NCBI RefSeq assembly: GCF_023343835.1 | Contig: NC_064472.1 | Span: 47,527,652 to 47,591,651 of the forward strand | Reading direction: 5' to 3' | DNA: 64,000 bases | Source: Lagopus muta | Taxonomy: Eukaryota; Chordata; Aves; Galliformes; Phasianidae | Shown: positions 30,584-41,130 of the stretch, one piece after another | How the letters are laid out: each line of letters begins with the position of its first letter | Position numbering within the stretch: position 1 is the first letter of the stretch | Translations under genes and position numbers: made by a program | Notes under the pieces: model-generated | The model's database searches: none | The model's input: the letters and a program-made list of their open reading frames with translations, nothing else | What the model was told of the DNA's origin: nothing

Positions 30584-31489
30584 GCCAGTAGCAAAGTCTG
30601 TGTGCTACTGACACTCCATTTCTATGTCAGAGGACATTTCAATGTGCTATATTAAGAAGAAGCAGTAATTACAAAAAAAAGAGAGCCTGAGGAGAACACC
30701 TGTAATCTAATGCCAAAACCTTGACTAGTGACTGCATAAAGATGTGAAGTTCTTCCAAGCAGAGGACTGTTAACTGTCTAGTCAACTAAGATCCCAGTCA
30801 AAACTGGATTCTGAATGAGACCTATATGTAGAAAGATTACTTCTCATCACTTCTCTATTTTGAAAGGTCCTCTATGCCTCCTTTTTCAATCTTTTAACAA
30901 CAACCTAAAGCCAACAAGACAGCAGATTTTCTCCTCCTTTTTCTTTTTTTTCTTTCTTTTTTTTTTTTCCCCCTCCCTTGTAGTGTTTATCTCTTCCATG
31001 GTATTGGAGTAGTGATGTAAGGATTCTCAAAATCTACTACAGACTTGGGCTCATATGTTGAATGTGTTGTGTTGTTTTCCACTTCTCATAGAAAAAGTAA
31101 AAGATTTATCTTAGCTGAACTTCTCTCTTTTCTAGTTCCTGATGCTTCAGTACAACCACAATCAGAGTTTCCAATATTGGAAAGATGAAGTGCCACTTCT
31201 GCATGACTGTGTTTTCCACACTTCTCTACACCGTTCCTTAGAGTAATCTAACATGAAGATTTTAAGCACCATACTTCTTACTTGTTCTCAACATTTACCA
31301 GACAGTAATGCTTTAACAAAAACAAATAAACAATGGTTGCATCACTTATATGACACATTTATAATTCACCACTGGCAAAAAGGATTTAAATGTAATTCAT
31401 TGTTGAAATAGTTTAATATTTTGATTGTAAGTTTTTCCAAGAGTAGATAGTATGCACTGTTCTTCATTTTTTATCAGGGCTTGTTTCGA
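30584..31489. other. Sequence without recognised genes, pyrimidine-rich patch
   Basis: It begins with the right target duplication of the solo LTR. A C/T-rich tract lies at about 30928-30985. Nothing further is supported. Confidence 0.45.
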
Positions 31490-31558
31490 TAGGATAAGAT
31501 GGAATGTGTTTATACTAAAAGAGAGTAATTTTAAATTAGATACAAGGAAGAAACCTCC
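31490..31558 (+). mobile_element. Possible short CR1 ORF2 3' piece
   Basis: 'ctaaaagagagtaattttaa' followed by 'attagatacaaggaagaaac' resembles the CR1 ORF2 C-terminal text 'LKE..FKLDTRKK' on the + strand. It is only about 70 bp and ends where a - strand CR1 begins. Confidence 0.35.
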
Positions 31559-32564
31559 TGGACTACACACAGCTCACCATGTTGTTTTCTCAGCAGATAT
31601 CGGGGTGGTTGAAGTACTCCACCAGGATGAGAATCTCTTGTACATGAAGCAAGAAGACCTTATCAGTCCCTAATTTTAACCCACAAGTTCCCAAGCTGTA
31701 CATGACTGTTTCTAAGGGACAGCACTTCACAGTCTATCCACTTTTTAACATAGAAATCAACACTTCCAGCTCTTTTACCCTGCCTATTCTTTCTAAAATC
31801 TCATAGCCCTCAATTATGGTATTGCATTTATGGGATGACCCCATCATTATTTTGTGACAACAATAACATTGCTTTCCAATTTCACCACAGTTTCTACTAT
31901 CTCCTGCTTATTTCCCATGTTGTGTGTGCTGGTATAGAGGCACTTCAGCTGGGTTTTCAGATGCATCATCTTCTGTAGGAGTCCCCCCAGAAAAATATGG
32001 GAAAAATCTGAGGCTATCTGCTCATATGTTGAATGAGCTTCCTGAGGTGAAAGTCTTGTCTGACTCTTTTCTGTTCCTCTGCAGTACATCCCCTTCCCCA
32101 TTAAATCTAGTTTAAAACCCTGATGATGAGTCCTGTTAGCTTGCTAATAAGTACATTCATCATAAGATGCAGAAGTTTGAGGGCATCTACTAGCATCTTG
32201 TCCCAGTAACTTAGCTATACTATCCTGCATCTTGTTATAAGCAAGCTTGCTGTCACTCCCTTTCACCTTCAAACCTAGTTTAAAGCTCTTTCAGTTAGCC
32301 CACACAGCTCCTGGGCCAGAATTCTTTTTCTCCCTGCATCCAGGTGGACCCCATAACCAGCCATTAGGCCAGGGCTGAGTAAATTATCCCATGGTAAGAA
32401 AAAAAATTCCTGAAGTGGCACCAGCCACCACTCAGCTATGTATTTATCAGATTAGTCTTCCTGGTTCTCTCAGTCACAGGGATAAAGGAAAATACCACCT
32501 GTACTCCTGCTCCGTGCGTTAACTGCACTAATTCCCTAAAGTCTCTTTTGATAGCCCTCAGGCT

Positions 32565-32867
32565 TCAGTCATTAACTTTGTCACAGCCAGCCTCAACTAA
32601 CAGTAAGGGATAAATAAAGTAGTTCCCCTTCAGTGGTAAGGAGAAAACCAGAGTAGGGATTCTCCTAGTAATGTCTCTGACCCAGGCCCCAGGGAGGCAG
32701 CACACTTCCCTGTGGGTAGGATCTAGCTGACGTATGGGTGTCTCCATTTCTCTCAGAAGGGAGTTGCCTGCAAAGATTATCTTTCTTTTCTTTTTGGTGA
32801 AGGCAGTCCTGAGGCATGGAATCAACCACCTCACCCTAGACAACCTCCTATGTGGACCTTTCATCAC
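32565..32867 (-). pseudogene. CR1 ORF1 C-terminal (esterase-like) remnant
   Basis: A 100-codon open piece includes 'IFAGNSLLREMETPIRQLDP', 'HREVCCLPGAWVRDITRRIP' and 'YPLLLVEAGCDKV'. This fits the SGNH/GDSL-type esterase domain described for CR1 ORF1. The expected G-D-S-L block reads G-N-S-L, so the aspartate before the serine is changed. It sits upstream of the endonuclease remnant. Confidence 0.65.
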
Positions 32868-32982
32868 ATTCTCACTTATCTTTCACTCAAGTTCCAGAGC
32901 CTCAAACTTATTGCATAAGGGCGCTGGGAAGGTGAGGTAGGTATGGAGCGTTTTTTTCTCTAATGTCAAGCTGGAACCTGTT

Positions 32983-34690
32983 TCACAGAATCACAGAATC
33001 ACCCAGGTTGGAAGGGACCCCAAGGATCATGTAGTTCCAACCCCCCTGCCTAGCAGGGCCACCAAACATACACATTCAGATCAGGTTGCCCAGGACCCCG
33101 TCCAACCTGGCCTTAAACACGTCCAAGGACGGGGCATCCACAACCTCCCTGGGCAGCCCGTTCCAGGGCCTAACCACTCTCCTAGTAAAGAACTTCCCCC
33201 TAACATCCAACCTAAATCTTCCGTCCTTCAACTTAAAACCATTTCCCCTAGTCCTGCTGTTGTCAGCCCTTTTGAAGAGTTTACTCCCCTCCTGGGTGTA
33301 GGTTCCCTTCAGGTATTGATAGGCTGCAATGAGGTCACCCCGCAGCCTTCTCTTCTCCAGGCTGAACAAGCCCTTAGTCACCCTCCTCTGGACCCTTTCC
33401 AAAATCTCAATGTCTTTCTTGTACTGAGGGCTCCACACCTGGACACAGTACTCCAGATGGGGCCTCACAAGAGCCGAGTAGATAGGGACAATCACCTCCC
33501 TGTCCCTGCTGGCCACCCCTCTCCTGATGGAGCCCAGGATCCCATTTGCCTTTCGAGCTGCCAGAGCGCACTGCTGGCTCATGTTCAGTCTCTCGTCCAT
33601 CAGGACCCCCAGGTCCTTCTCTGCCGAGCTGCTCTCAAGGACCTCTCCTCCCAGCCTGAACAGGTGCCTGGGGTTCTTCCGGCCCAAATGCAATACCATG
33701 CACTTTGCCGTGTTGAACCTCATTAGGTTCACCCGAGCCCAGCCCTCCAGCCTGCCGAGGTCCCTCTGAATGGCATCCCTTCCTTCCACCGTATCAACCG
33801 CACCACTCAGCTTGGTGTCGTCAGCAAACTTGCTGAGGGTGCACTCAATTCCCTCATCGATGTCATTAATAAAGATGTTAAAGAGCACCGGTCCCAAGAC
33901 AGACCCTTGGGGGACACCACTGGTTACCGGCCTCCACCTGGACATAGAGCCATTGACCACCACCCTCTGTCTGCGGCCTTTCAACCAATTGCTTATCCAT
34001 CGGGTCGTCCACCCATCAAATCCACTTCCCTCCAATTTGGAGATGAGGATGTGGTGGGGGACCATGTCAAAGGCCTTGCTCAGGTCCAGGTAAATGACAT
34101 CGGTCGCCTTCCCTTCGTCCACCAATGCCATCACTCCATCATAGAAGGCCACAAGATTAGTTAGGCATGACCTTCCTTTGGTGAAGCCATGCTGGCTGTC
34201 TCGGATCACATGCTCATTCTTTATGTGACCGAGCATGTTGTCCAGGAGGATCTGTTCCATGATCTTCCCAGGCACGGAGGTGAGACTCACCGGCCTGTAG
34301 TTCCCCGGGTCCTCCCTGCTCCCCTTCTTGTATATGGGAGTGACGTGACCCTTCCTCCAGTCATCCGGGACCTCACCTGACAGCCACGACTTCTCAAATA
34401 TGATGGAGAGCGGCTCGGCAACCACCTCAGCCAGCTCCTTCAGGACCCTGGGATGCACGCCATCCGGCCCCATAGACTTGTATTCATTCAGTCTAAGGAG
34501 GCACTCTCGGACTTGCTCTGCCCTTACAGTGGGGAGGGATTTACCTCCTTGGTCCCCACATAGAGGTTTGGTGATGCAGGGTTCAGGGACATGAAAAAGA
34601 CTAGAATCCTGGCGTTTCCTTTCCTTCTCATCTCTTAGGCCCCTTTCGTCTGCCTGACAGCAAAAGGGCAAGGGATCCATCATTGTTTGG
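32983..34690 (-). mobile_element. Younger CR1 with long RT-containing ORF
   Basis: It begins on the + strand with 'cacagaatcacagaatcacc', the CR1 tail and 3' UTR, and continues as one open frame to about 34683. It is GC-richer and far better preserved than its surroundings. The 5' truncation removes ORF1 and the endonuclease. It lies between the two halves of an older CR1 ORF1. Confidence 0.92.
33076..34683 (-). pseudogene. CR1 ORF2 reverse transcriptase, open 535 codons, truncated
   Basis: An uninterrupted frame contains the RT palm. It runs '[20 protein letters not shown]', '[20 protein letters not shown]', '[18 protein letters not shown]' (first aspartate), '[20 protein letters not shown]' and F-A-D-D (catalytic). 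The C-terminal domain then runs to the natural stop before the 3' UTR. Compared with the copy at 26260-26733, about 20 residues are missing in frame between 'QRRVTK' and '[10 protein letters not shown]' (about 33370-33376). No endonuclease is present, so it cannot retrotranspose itself. Being open reflects youth rather than selection. Confidence 0.88.
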
Positions 34691-35060
34691 AATGTATCAC
34701 TCTGGTGCCTTTCTCACAGATATGGTAAGGAATTGCTCCACCAGTCTATCTCCTGCGTGCACTCCCTAATGCTTCTTAACCTCTCCCCTTCATTCTTGAA
34801 CGCTGCCACTATACTGAGCAGATCATCCACTTGCTAACACCTCATGCAGGCAGTATTCCTGCCATCCCACAGAGGTAGCAACAGAGTCAGGCATTCCCTG
34901 CAGTCAGAGTCCTCAACTGCCACATTTTTTGAAACACACTCCATCTGAGTTGCCACATTCTTTCTGGACAGAGTTTTTCTCCTAGTGAAGACTGTAGGTA
35001 GATTTGTTGTCTAGGAGGCAGCTGACAGGTTAGCCAGTATCCCTACTGAGAACAGATGCT

Positions 35061-38000
35061 TTGCCCTTCTTTCTCACCCTGCCTGAGTCAATTGCCACGC
35101 AAACTGCCATGCCACACTCTTACTGCCATGCCACACACTGCCTGCTATTCTCGTTTCACTCCCTACTTGCTTCAAACTCTGCTGCCATCTTTCACATAGC
35201 AACAAAATGTAAAGGAATATTGGTGGGAAGATTGAGCCTCTACTGCTACATACCAACATCTGCCTTTGATGTCATAGGCCAACAAAATAAAATATGAGGC
35301 ATTACTTTCAGAGCAACCTTCATAGATGATAGTTAAGGCCCCTTCCAACTCAAACCATTCTTTGATACAATTCCTTTTTCAAGGATTTAAATATCTGCCC
35401 CTAAGTTAGTAACACTGCATTCTGTCAGATTCTTGGTGTAAACCTGCACATTGCATGTAAGTGTGAAGCAAGGTGAGTCATCACAGGATTTGGCATACCT
35501 TATTACCCCTAAACATGAATCCTGAGTTAAGAGCAGTGATTCTCTAAGAATACTAAGTCTATGAAGCTAACAGCATTTTACAGCATGATTCTTATCTGAG
35601 ACACTATGTAGATTTGCAGGATAATTTGATGTTTTACAGTATGTAGTGAAATTCTTAACATTTCATAGTACCTGTGACAAGATTCAGAGAGTCACAATGC
35701 TTGTCTTTGTTAAAAATACAGTCTAGGAAGTGAGTTGCTTGTATTTTTCCTCTCTCATGGAACTTACAAACAAAGAGGCTTCCAGATAGTTGTCTATGTA
35801 CTGCTTTTGGAGACTTTCTTAAGGAGCCATAAAAAGTAAAATAAAAATCTCAGTACAGGGAAGAAGTCCTAGTAATGCGAAGAAGACTGAAATATTTCCA
35901 TGTATCTTGCTTCTAAAAAAAAAGAAGAAAAATTGTATGTGCAATCTGCTGACTATTAGTTACCTATTTGTTTACTTCTGAATCAGTTCATTCTAGAACA
36001 TTGTTAGGGTGTGCTTACAGTATATTTTAGTTAACATTCAGCTATGAATATACTGTAACCTACTCTGCATTCAAGCACGTACTCCTCACTAGTACATTTG
36101 CAGCTGGCAAAGCAGAAATTTATTTGTGAATATGTCAGAGAAGGATAGTTATATTTACATGTAAATACATTTTTCAATTTCTTATTTTCACCCTAAGAAG
36201 ATAATCTAGCCCATTGTTCCTTCAACCAAGCAATAAACACAAAAAAAGGCCTGGAGGTAAAAAATAATTAGCTTTGAAATAAAAAGTTCAAATACCTTCT
36301 TTAAAATGTTTTCACTCCGCAAATAAAAAACAGTATAATAAAAAAGTGTTTGAATTACTCAAGAACAAGAGAGCTTTCAGAGAAATCAAGAAGATCATAT
36401 AGTCTGCAATGTGTTGAAGACAACTTCCTGATGCAGGTGCATCCCTTCCAACTTTACAAATTTTATGCCAACATTTGACTGCCCGACTGAAAGGTGTGAC
36501 ATACAGAGTTGCAGAGCATAGGTATTTTACATTACTCCAAAAGGAAGTTGACATGAATCACTGTCAATTGGCTGAGTTCTGACATTACTAAAATATCCAA
36601 CTAGTTTACAAGTGAGAAATAGAGTGACAATGTTATCATCATTCTCTATTAGCCTCTGTAACTAAGATGGAAACAAACCTGAGAAATTTTTATTTTTGAG
36701 AAAACTTCCTAAATATAAATGGAGTTGTGCAGTCTCCAGTGGAGATTATGAGCTACTTTTTTCTGTCTTTTTCTACTTCTGAAATTCCATGATTATTATG
36801 TGATAGCTCTTGGTATCCCCAGAGTTTTTGTTTTTTTCAATCATGTAAATTTCATCTGTTCAGATGCCTGTAACAAGGCAGAGGTGGCTTACAGTAATTT
36901 ACATTTCAATCTCCCAAATGTATGTGAAGTGGAAAACATATATGACAATAAAATTTTGTTAGCTATGTGTAATTTACAGTTAATATATAAAGAACTTCTC
37001 AGTTCACTCCATTCTGTCTGATAAAGCAGGAAAAGCAATATATTAGCATAACGGATCTATGAGGTGGTTAACACTGTTTATTTAATATGTTGCCTCTTAC
37101 ACATAGAATTTTTAGTTTAGTTTTGGCAAGGAAAGTAACATCAACAGCTGACAGTTTTTTATTTGAAAGCAAGGTGATTTAACTATTTTGAATTAAAAAA
37201 AACAAAATCCAACTAAACTTGACATCCTAGACAAACTATGCATCTCTACAAGAAGGCTGGTTGAAGAATTAAGGCTTCTGATACTTCTGTAAGCAGTGTT
37301 TTTGTGCAAAGAAATCAGTTTGCTCACATACAATTCATTCTAAAGAATATATCTCCCATCTGATCTTTGCTGTTTGAATGTAACATTTAGTAGGCATCTT
37401 AGCAGATATTCTTCAAATTTTAGCAGCAGACACATGGCTGAATTCCTAAGTTTTCTGGTGTAAACCAAATTGGCTAATTAAAAACTCATTTTCAATTTTC
37501 TTGAAAAGCATCTGGTCCCACAAGCGAAATTTTATTATTGAAATAACAGATTAAGAATAACTTAGCAATGAAGTATTTTCTTAGTTTAATATCAACTAGG
37601 TTACTAAGTTACTGCTCTAATATAAAAAATGTACATTTATGCCATGACCATATGTCATGAAAATTGCACTTTTTTGAGACAATGTTCAATTTAGCCCTTT
37701 GTGTGCCTGTTCAAATATCTCTGCTTACTACAACCATATGCTTTTCTTGTTTAATTCTTGCACTATTTCAGCAGACAGGACATTGCTTTGACAAGATTGT
37801 TTTTTCCTTCTGAACTTCGATCACTCTTACTCTTTTGCTGTAGAATCTTCATTGTGAACAATAGATGTTATTACCAAAAGAAACCTAACTATGTTTAGCT
37901 GCTCTTGGTGAACCATGCATAATATTAGGCTTCAGAAAGGTTATTCTTCCTCAAAAAAACAAATCAAAACAAAAAGCCCAACAAACAAAAACAAAACAAA

Positions 38001-38640
38001 CAAATACTTTTAACAAAAGTAAAAAAATAAAAATATGTGTTTACTTGATGAAGTTATCTGTTATGGGGTCCCATGGCATTCCACAGGAATAGTTTTTTGT
38101 GGATCGGATTCCTAAACAAGTTCCATTTTCCATATATTCACTCCATGTGCTCCCATTTATAATTATCCAGGCACAATGTCTGCTTGGAAATTGAGTTCAT
38201 CAATCACTGTCTTCAGATATGTTTAAGATATCTCTTTCACAATTTTTTCAAACTCCTATTAAAATATTTCCCACTCAAAAATTTCAACTAAAACAGAAGG
38301 CTAACCCTGACATATTTGTTTCTTAATAATTCACTGAAATTAGTTATTGTAGGTAGTTAAAGTTTCCATAATAAATGCAAAATTTTCTGGTTCTTTTCAA
38401 GGAAATCAACTGGTATTTGGAGACACATAAGTAGCAGTTTGAAACATACTGCTGCTTTATGTCATGCTAAATGACATAAGCAATCCATATGTACAAATGC
38501 CATGAAAAAGAAATTATCTAAGTGAGATGTTCGCAAGTCTATCAAAATTATTTGTGTGCACTAGTTAATCTGTGTAACCAAGCAGCAGATTTTCTTGAGG
38601 AGAAATGTGTACAGAAAAAGCAAGATAATATTCAATGTAA
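35061..38640. other. AT-rich sequence without recognised genes
   Basis: I see only AT-rich unique DNA and an A-rich simple stretch near 37953-38035. Short open frames (36312-36554, 36800-37021) have no family features. Confidence 0.5.
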
Positions 38641-38716
38641 CCAGAATCACAGAGTCATAGCGGTTGGAAGGGACCTCCAGAGATCAAGTCCAACCCCCCT
38701 GCCAAACCAAGTTCTC
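38641..38716 (-). mobile_element. CR1 3' tail fragment
   Basis: 'cagaatcacagagtcatagc', 'ggttggaagggacctccaga' and 'caagtccaacccccctgcc' form the last 75 bp of a CR1 3' UTR in reverse. No ORF2 is left. Confidence 0.8.
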
Positions 38717-39767
38717 TTTCAGAATAGTGTGCCTCTACAAAGGCAACACAAAGTGGATAAAGATTCCTCAATTAGTAGATGAATTTTATTATGACAATTG
38801 TTCTTTGTACCTTTCTAATTAAAAAAAGTTCACATGAGAATTTCACTTGCCTAGTTTATGAATATAGTTTCTAGAATCTTTATACCCCTAGCTTACACAC
38901 AGTTGATGTAGGCTGTAGACCTGTCAGGGCATAAGGATGCCACGTTTCTTTTAAATATATCTGCCTTCATATATTCATATGTTGATTAATATGTTGTTTC
39001 CCTGGAAACATTCATAGCCAGTCTGGATGGGATTTTGAGCAACATGGTTTATTGGGAGGTGTTCCCGTTTGATTCTATTATTATTCTGTGATAATAAGAA
39101 TACATGTAGGAGCAGCTATCAAGTCTATAGATTTTTTTTTAATGATATCATTTTTGTCATTTTTCCATATTTATATATATTTTCTTCTCAACAAAGATAA
39201 GGAGTTAGTGACTACATACCTGTTCCAGAAAGTATATGCATATTACCATTCTAAACACATCAAATCTACACCTATAACATATCCTACCCTCAAACTTAGA
39301 CAAAAGTAAAAGGGACTACTTGTAGGCAAGAGCAAAAATAACCAATACTGACAACTAAACTTGAGGGACCTTTGAACTACAAGGCATAAACTCCTTTGCA
39401 GCACCAGTACATTTGTATGACATGACCAGGGGATATTAGCAACGAGAAAGTACTAATGACTTCATCGGTGACTGAAAATTTCATGCTTGAAAACTGCTTG
39501 ACTTTGTACAGAAAATCATTTTGTCCCACTGGATTCCATACCTACAAAATAGCAATATATTTATCTCCAGGCTGGTACATCAGTTTTAACACAAGATAAC
39601 TCACAAACACATGCAGAAAGAAAGACTGACAGACATATAGATATACAAAAAAAAGAAAAGCAAAGCAGCTTGCCACTCCTTCATCGAGCAGTGTCTTGAT
39701 GTCAGATGCTGATCTTGGGTAGTGTTGTGTCATTCAGTTGACAATTAACAATTATATTCTCTCACTC
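38717..39767. other. AT-rich sequence without recognised genes
   Basis: Nothing recognisable. A T/A-rich stretch at 39131-39190 is simple in composition. Confidence 0.5.
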
Positions 39768-40135
39768 GTAATCCAGAGTGGTCAAGCCTGCTTTTTTTGG
39801 AGTGATAGTTTCTGTCTTCAGGGATCTCAGCTGGACCTCTTTTGTTCCTGTCTTCCAGGTTTTGCAAACTTTAAATCAGCAGGAATAAGAGGAAGCAGGG
39901 AGATATCAGCCTGTATCTTGCCTTCACATTATGTGACAGTATAGTCTCCCAATCTCCTCTACCAGATTGGAAACATTTGCTCTCAGATGAAGACTTCAGT
40001 CAGAAGTCCCTCTCTTTCCTGGGCCCTCTTCTTTGAAAGCAAACAGCTCCAAAGAAGTGCTTTCAAATGTAAAACTCCCAAGTTGTTGATCCATGTCCAA
40101 AGGGATATTTCATATCATACAACATCACGTGGAAA
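39768..40135 (-). repeat. Truncated ENS-type LTR fragment
   Basis: It matches the middle of the ENS-type LTR on the + strand: 'ccagagtggtcaagcctgct', 'ttttttggagtgatag', 'gggatctcagctggacctc', 'aagaggaagcagggag' and 'cttgccttcac'. 'cccaatctcctctac' and 'caaacagctcc' follow. Only part of one U3 43-bp-like unit is present, and the R/U5 end with AATAAA is missing. It is more diverged than the solo LTR at 58.4 kb. Confidence 0.68.
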
Positions 40136-41096
40136 AGAAGCTTGAAGAAGAGGTAGATTTGGTTGGGTTTTCTGCTGCTTCTTGTGGACTAGCAGGATAT
40201 CTGTTAGCTGGTAGTGGCCAATTGCTTGTGCATCACTTGTTTCTATGTATATATTATCATAACTATAATCTTCTCTTCCATCATCATTTTCTCTATAATA
40301 GGTAAATAGATTTGATCTCAACTCAGAAGTTCTACTTTGTTTTTTTTCCCTGTTTCTCTCATAGGCCACTGAGAGGGGAAGGGAATGAACAAGCAACTCT
40401 GTTGTGCTTACTTACTGCTAAGTTAAACCACAATAACATTGAAAAAAATCATACTGCAGAATTTTACATACATTCATTACTCCAAAAGTTGTCATGAAAC
40501 TTTGTTGTGTACACTGTAAACATAAAGGAACATAACAAACAAATCAGCTCCATCCTTCAAAAACATAACACCCACCATAGAACAGACTAAAGAGATGAGG
40601 TATGATAGCATTACTGGAGAAATCAAAGCAATCTATAAAAGCCAGAAGGAATTGTGAGAGACTGACAAAATGTCTCAAGGACAGATAGGTCAGAAGGGAC
40701 ATACAAGGCACCACATTAATAAAGTAGTTTTACTAATGGGAGGAGGGAGGTATATTCACATCTGAATATCCATGTGAGAATATGCATAAGGAAGATGGAG
40801 TATTAAATGACTGGAAAAAGAACACTTGGCACAAAACTACAGCATAAAAAGAATGAGAAAATGGCAATCAAAAAGCTTCTGTAATGGGGTACTTTCAAAC
40901 TCTTGCAAGAAAACAGTGAATGCCCCAATAGAAGACATTGATGCTGATCAAGGAGACACATTTAGAAATGAGAGAATTAAGATGTCTGAGCTTTTTATTA
41001 TGGCAGTTTTTTCCTTCTCCATTCATAAAATTTAAATCAAACCTTTTCCAATGAACTAGAGCATATTTCTTTTTCAACACAGATTCATGGTGTGTT

Positions 41097-41130
<34 letters not shown>

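Larger units (their letters stand above)
31559..35060 (-). mobile_element. Old CR1 with ORF1 and endonuclease parts, split by a younger CR1
   Basis: On the - strand the order is ORF1 N-terminal-like sequence (35060-34691), the insertion (34690-32983), ORF1 C-terminal part (32950-32300), then ORF2 endonuclease text. The last includes 'cagatatcggggtggttgaa' on the + strand near 31594, the reverse of the D-F-N-H-P-D-I block. The ORF1 halves are separated exactly by the younger CR1, so this copy is the host of that insertion. It stops near 31559 and lacks RT. Confidence 0.62.

Noticed and set aside
31136..31247. Open stretch after an acceptor-like 'cttttctag'
   Set aside because: The frame is open for about 36 codons only, has no donor in phase and stops quickly. 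No family resemblance.
33316..34380. Several open + strand frames of 63-136 codons
   Set aside because: All lie opposite the well-preserved CR1 RT frame and are by-products of its GC-rich codons.
41099..41126. Poly(T) run as a possible reversed processed-pseudogene tail
   Set aside because: The sequence before it is AT-rich, without any reading frame or target duplication, so simple slippage is the easier explanation.
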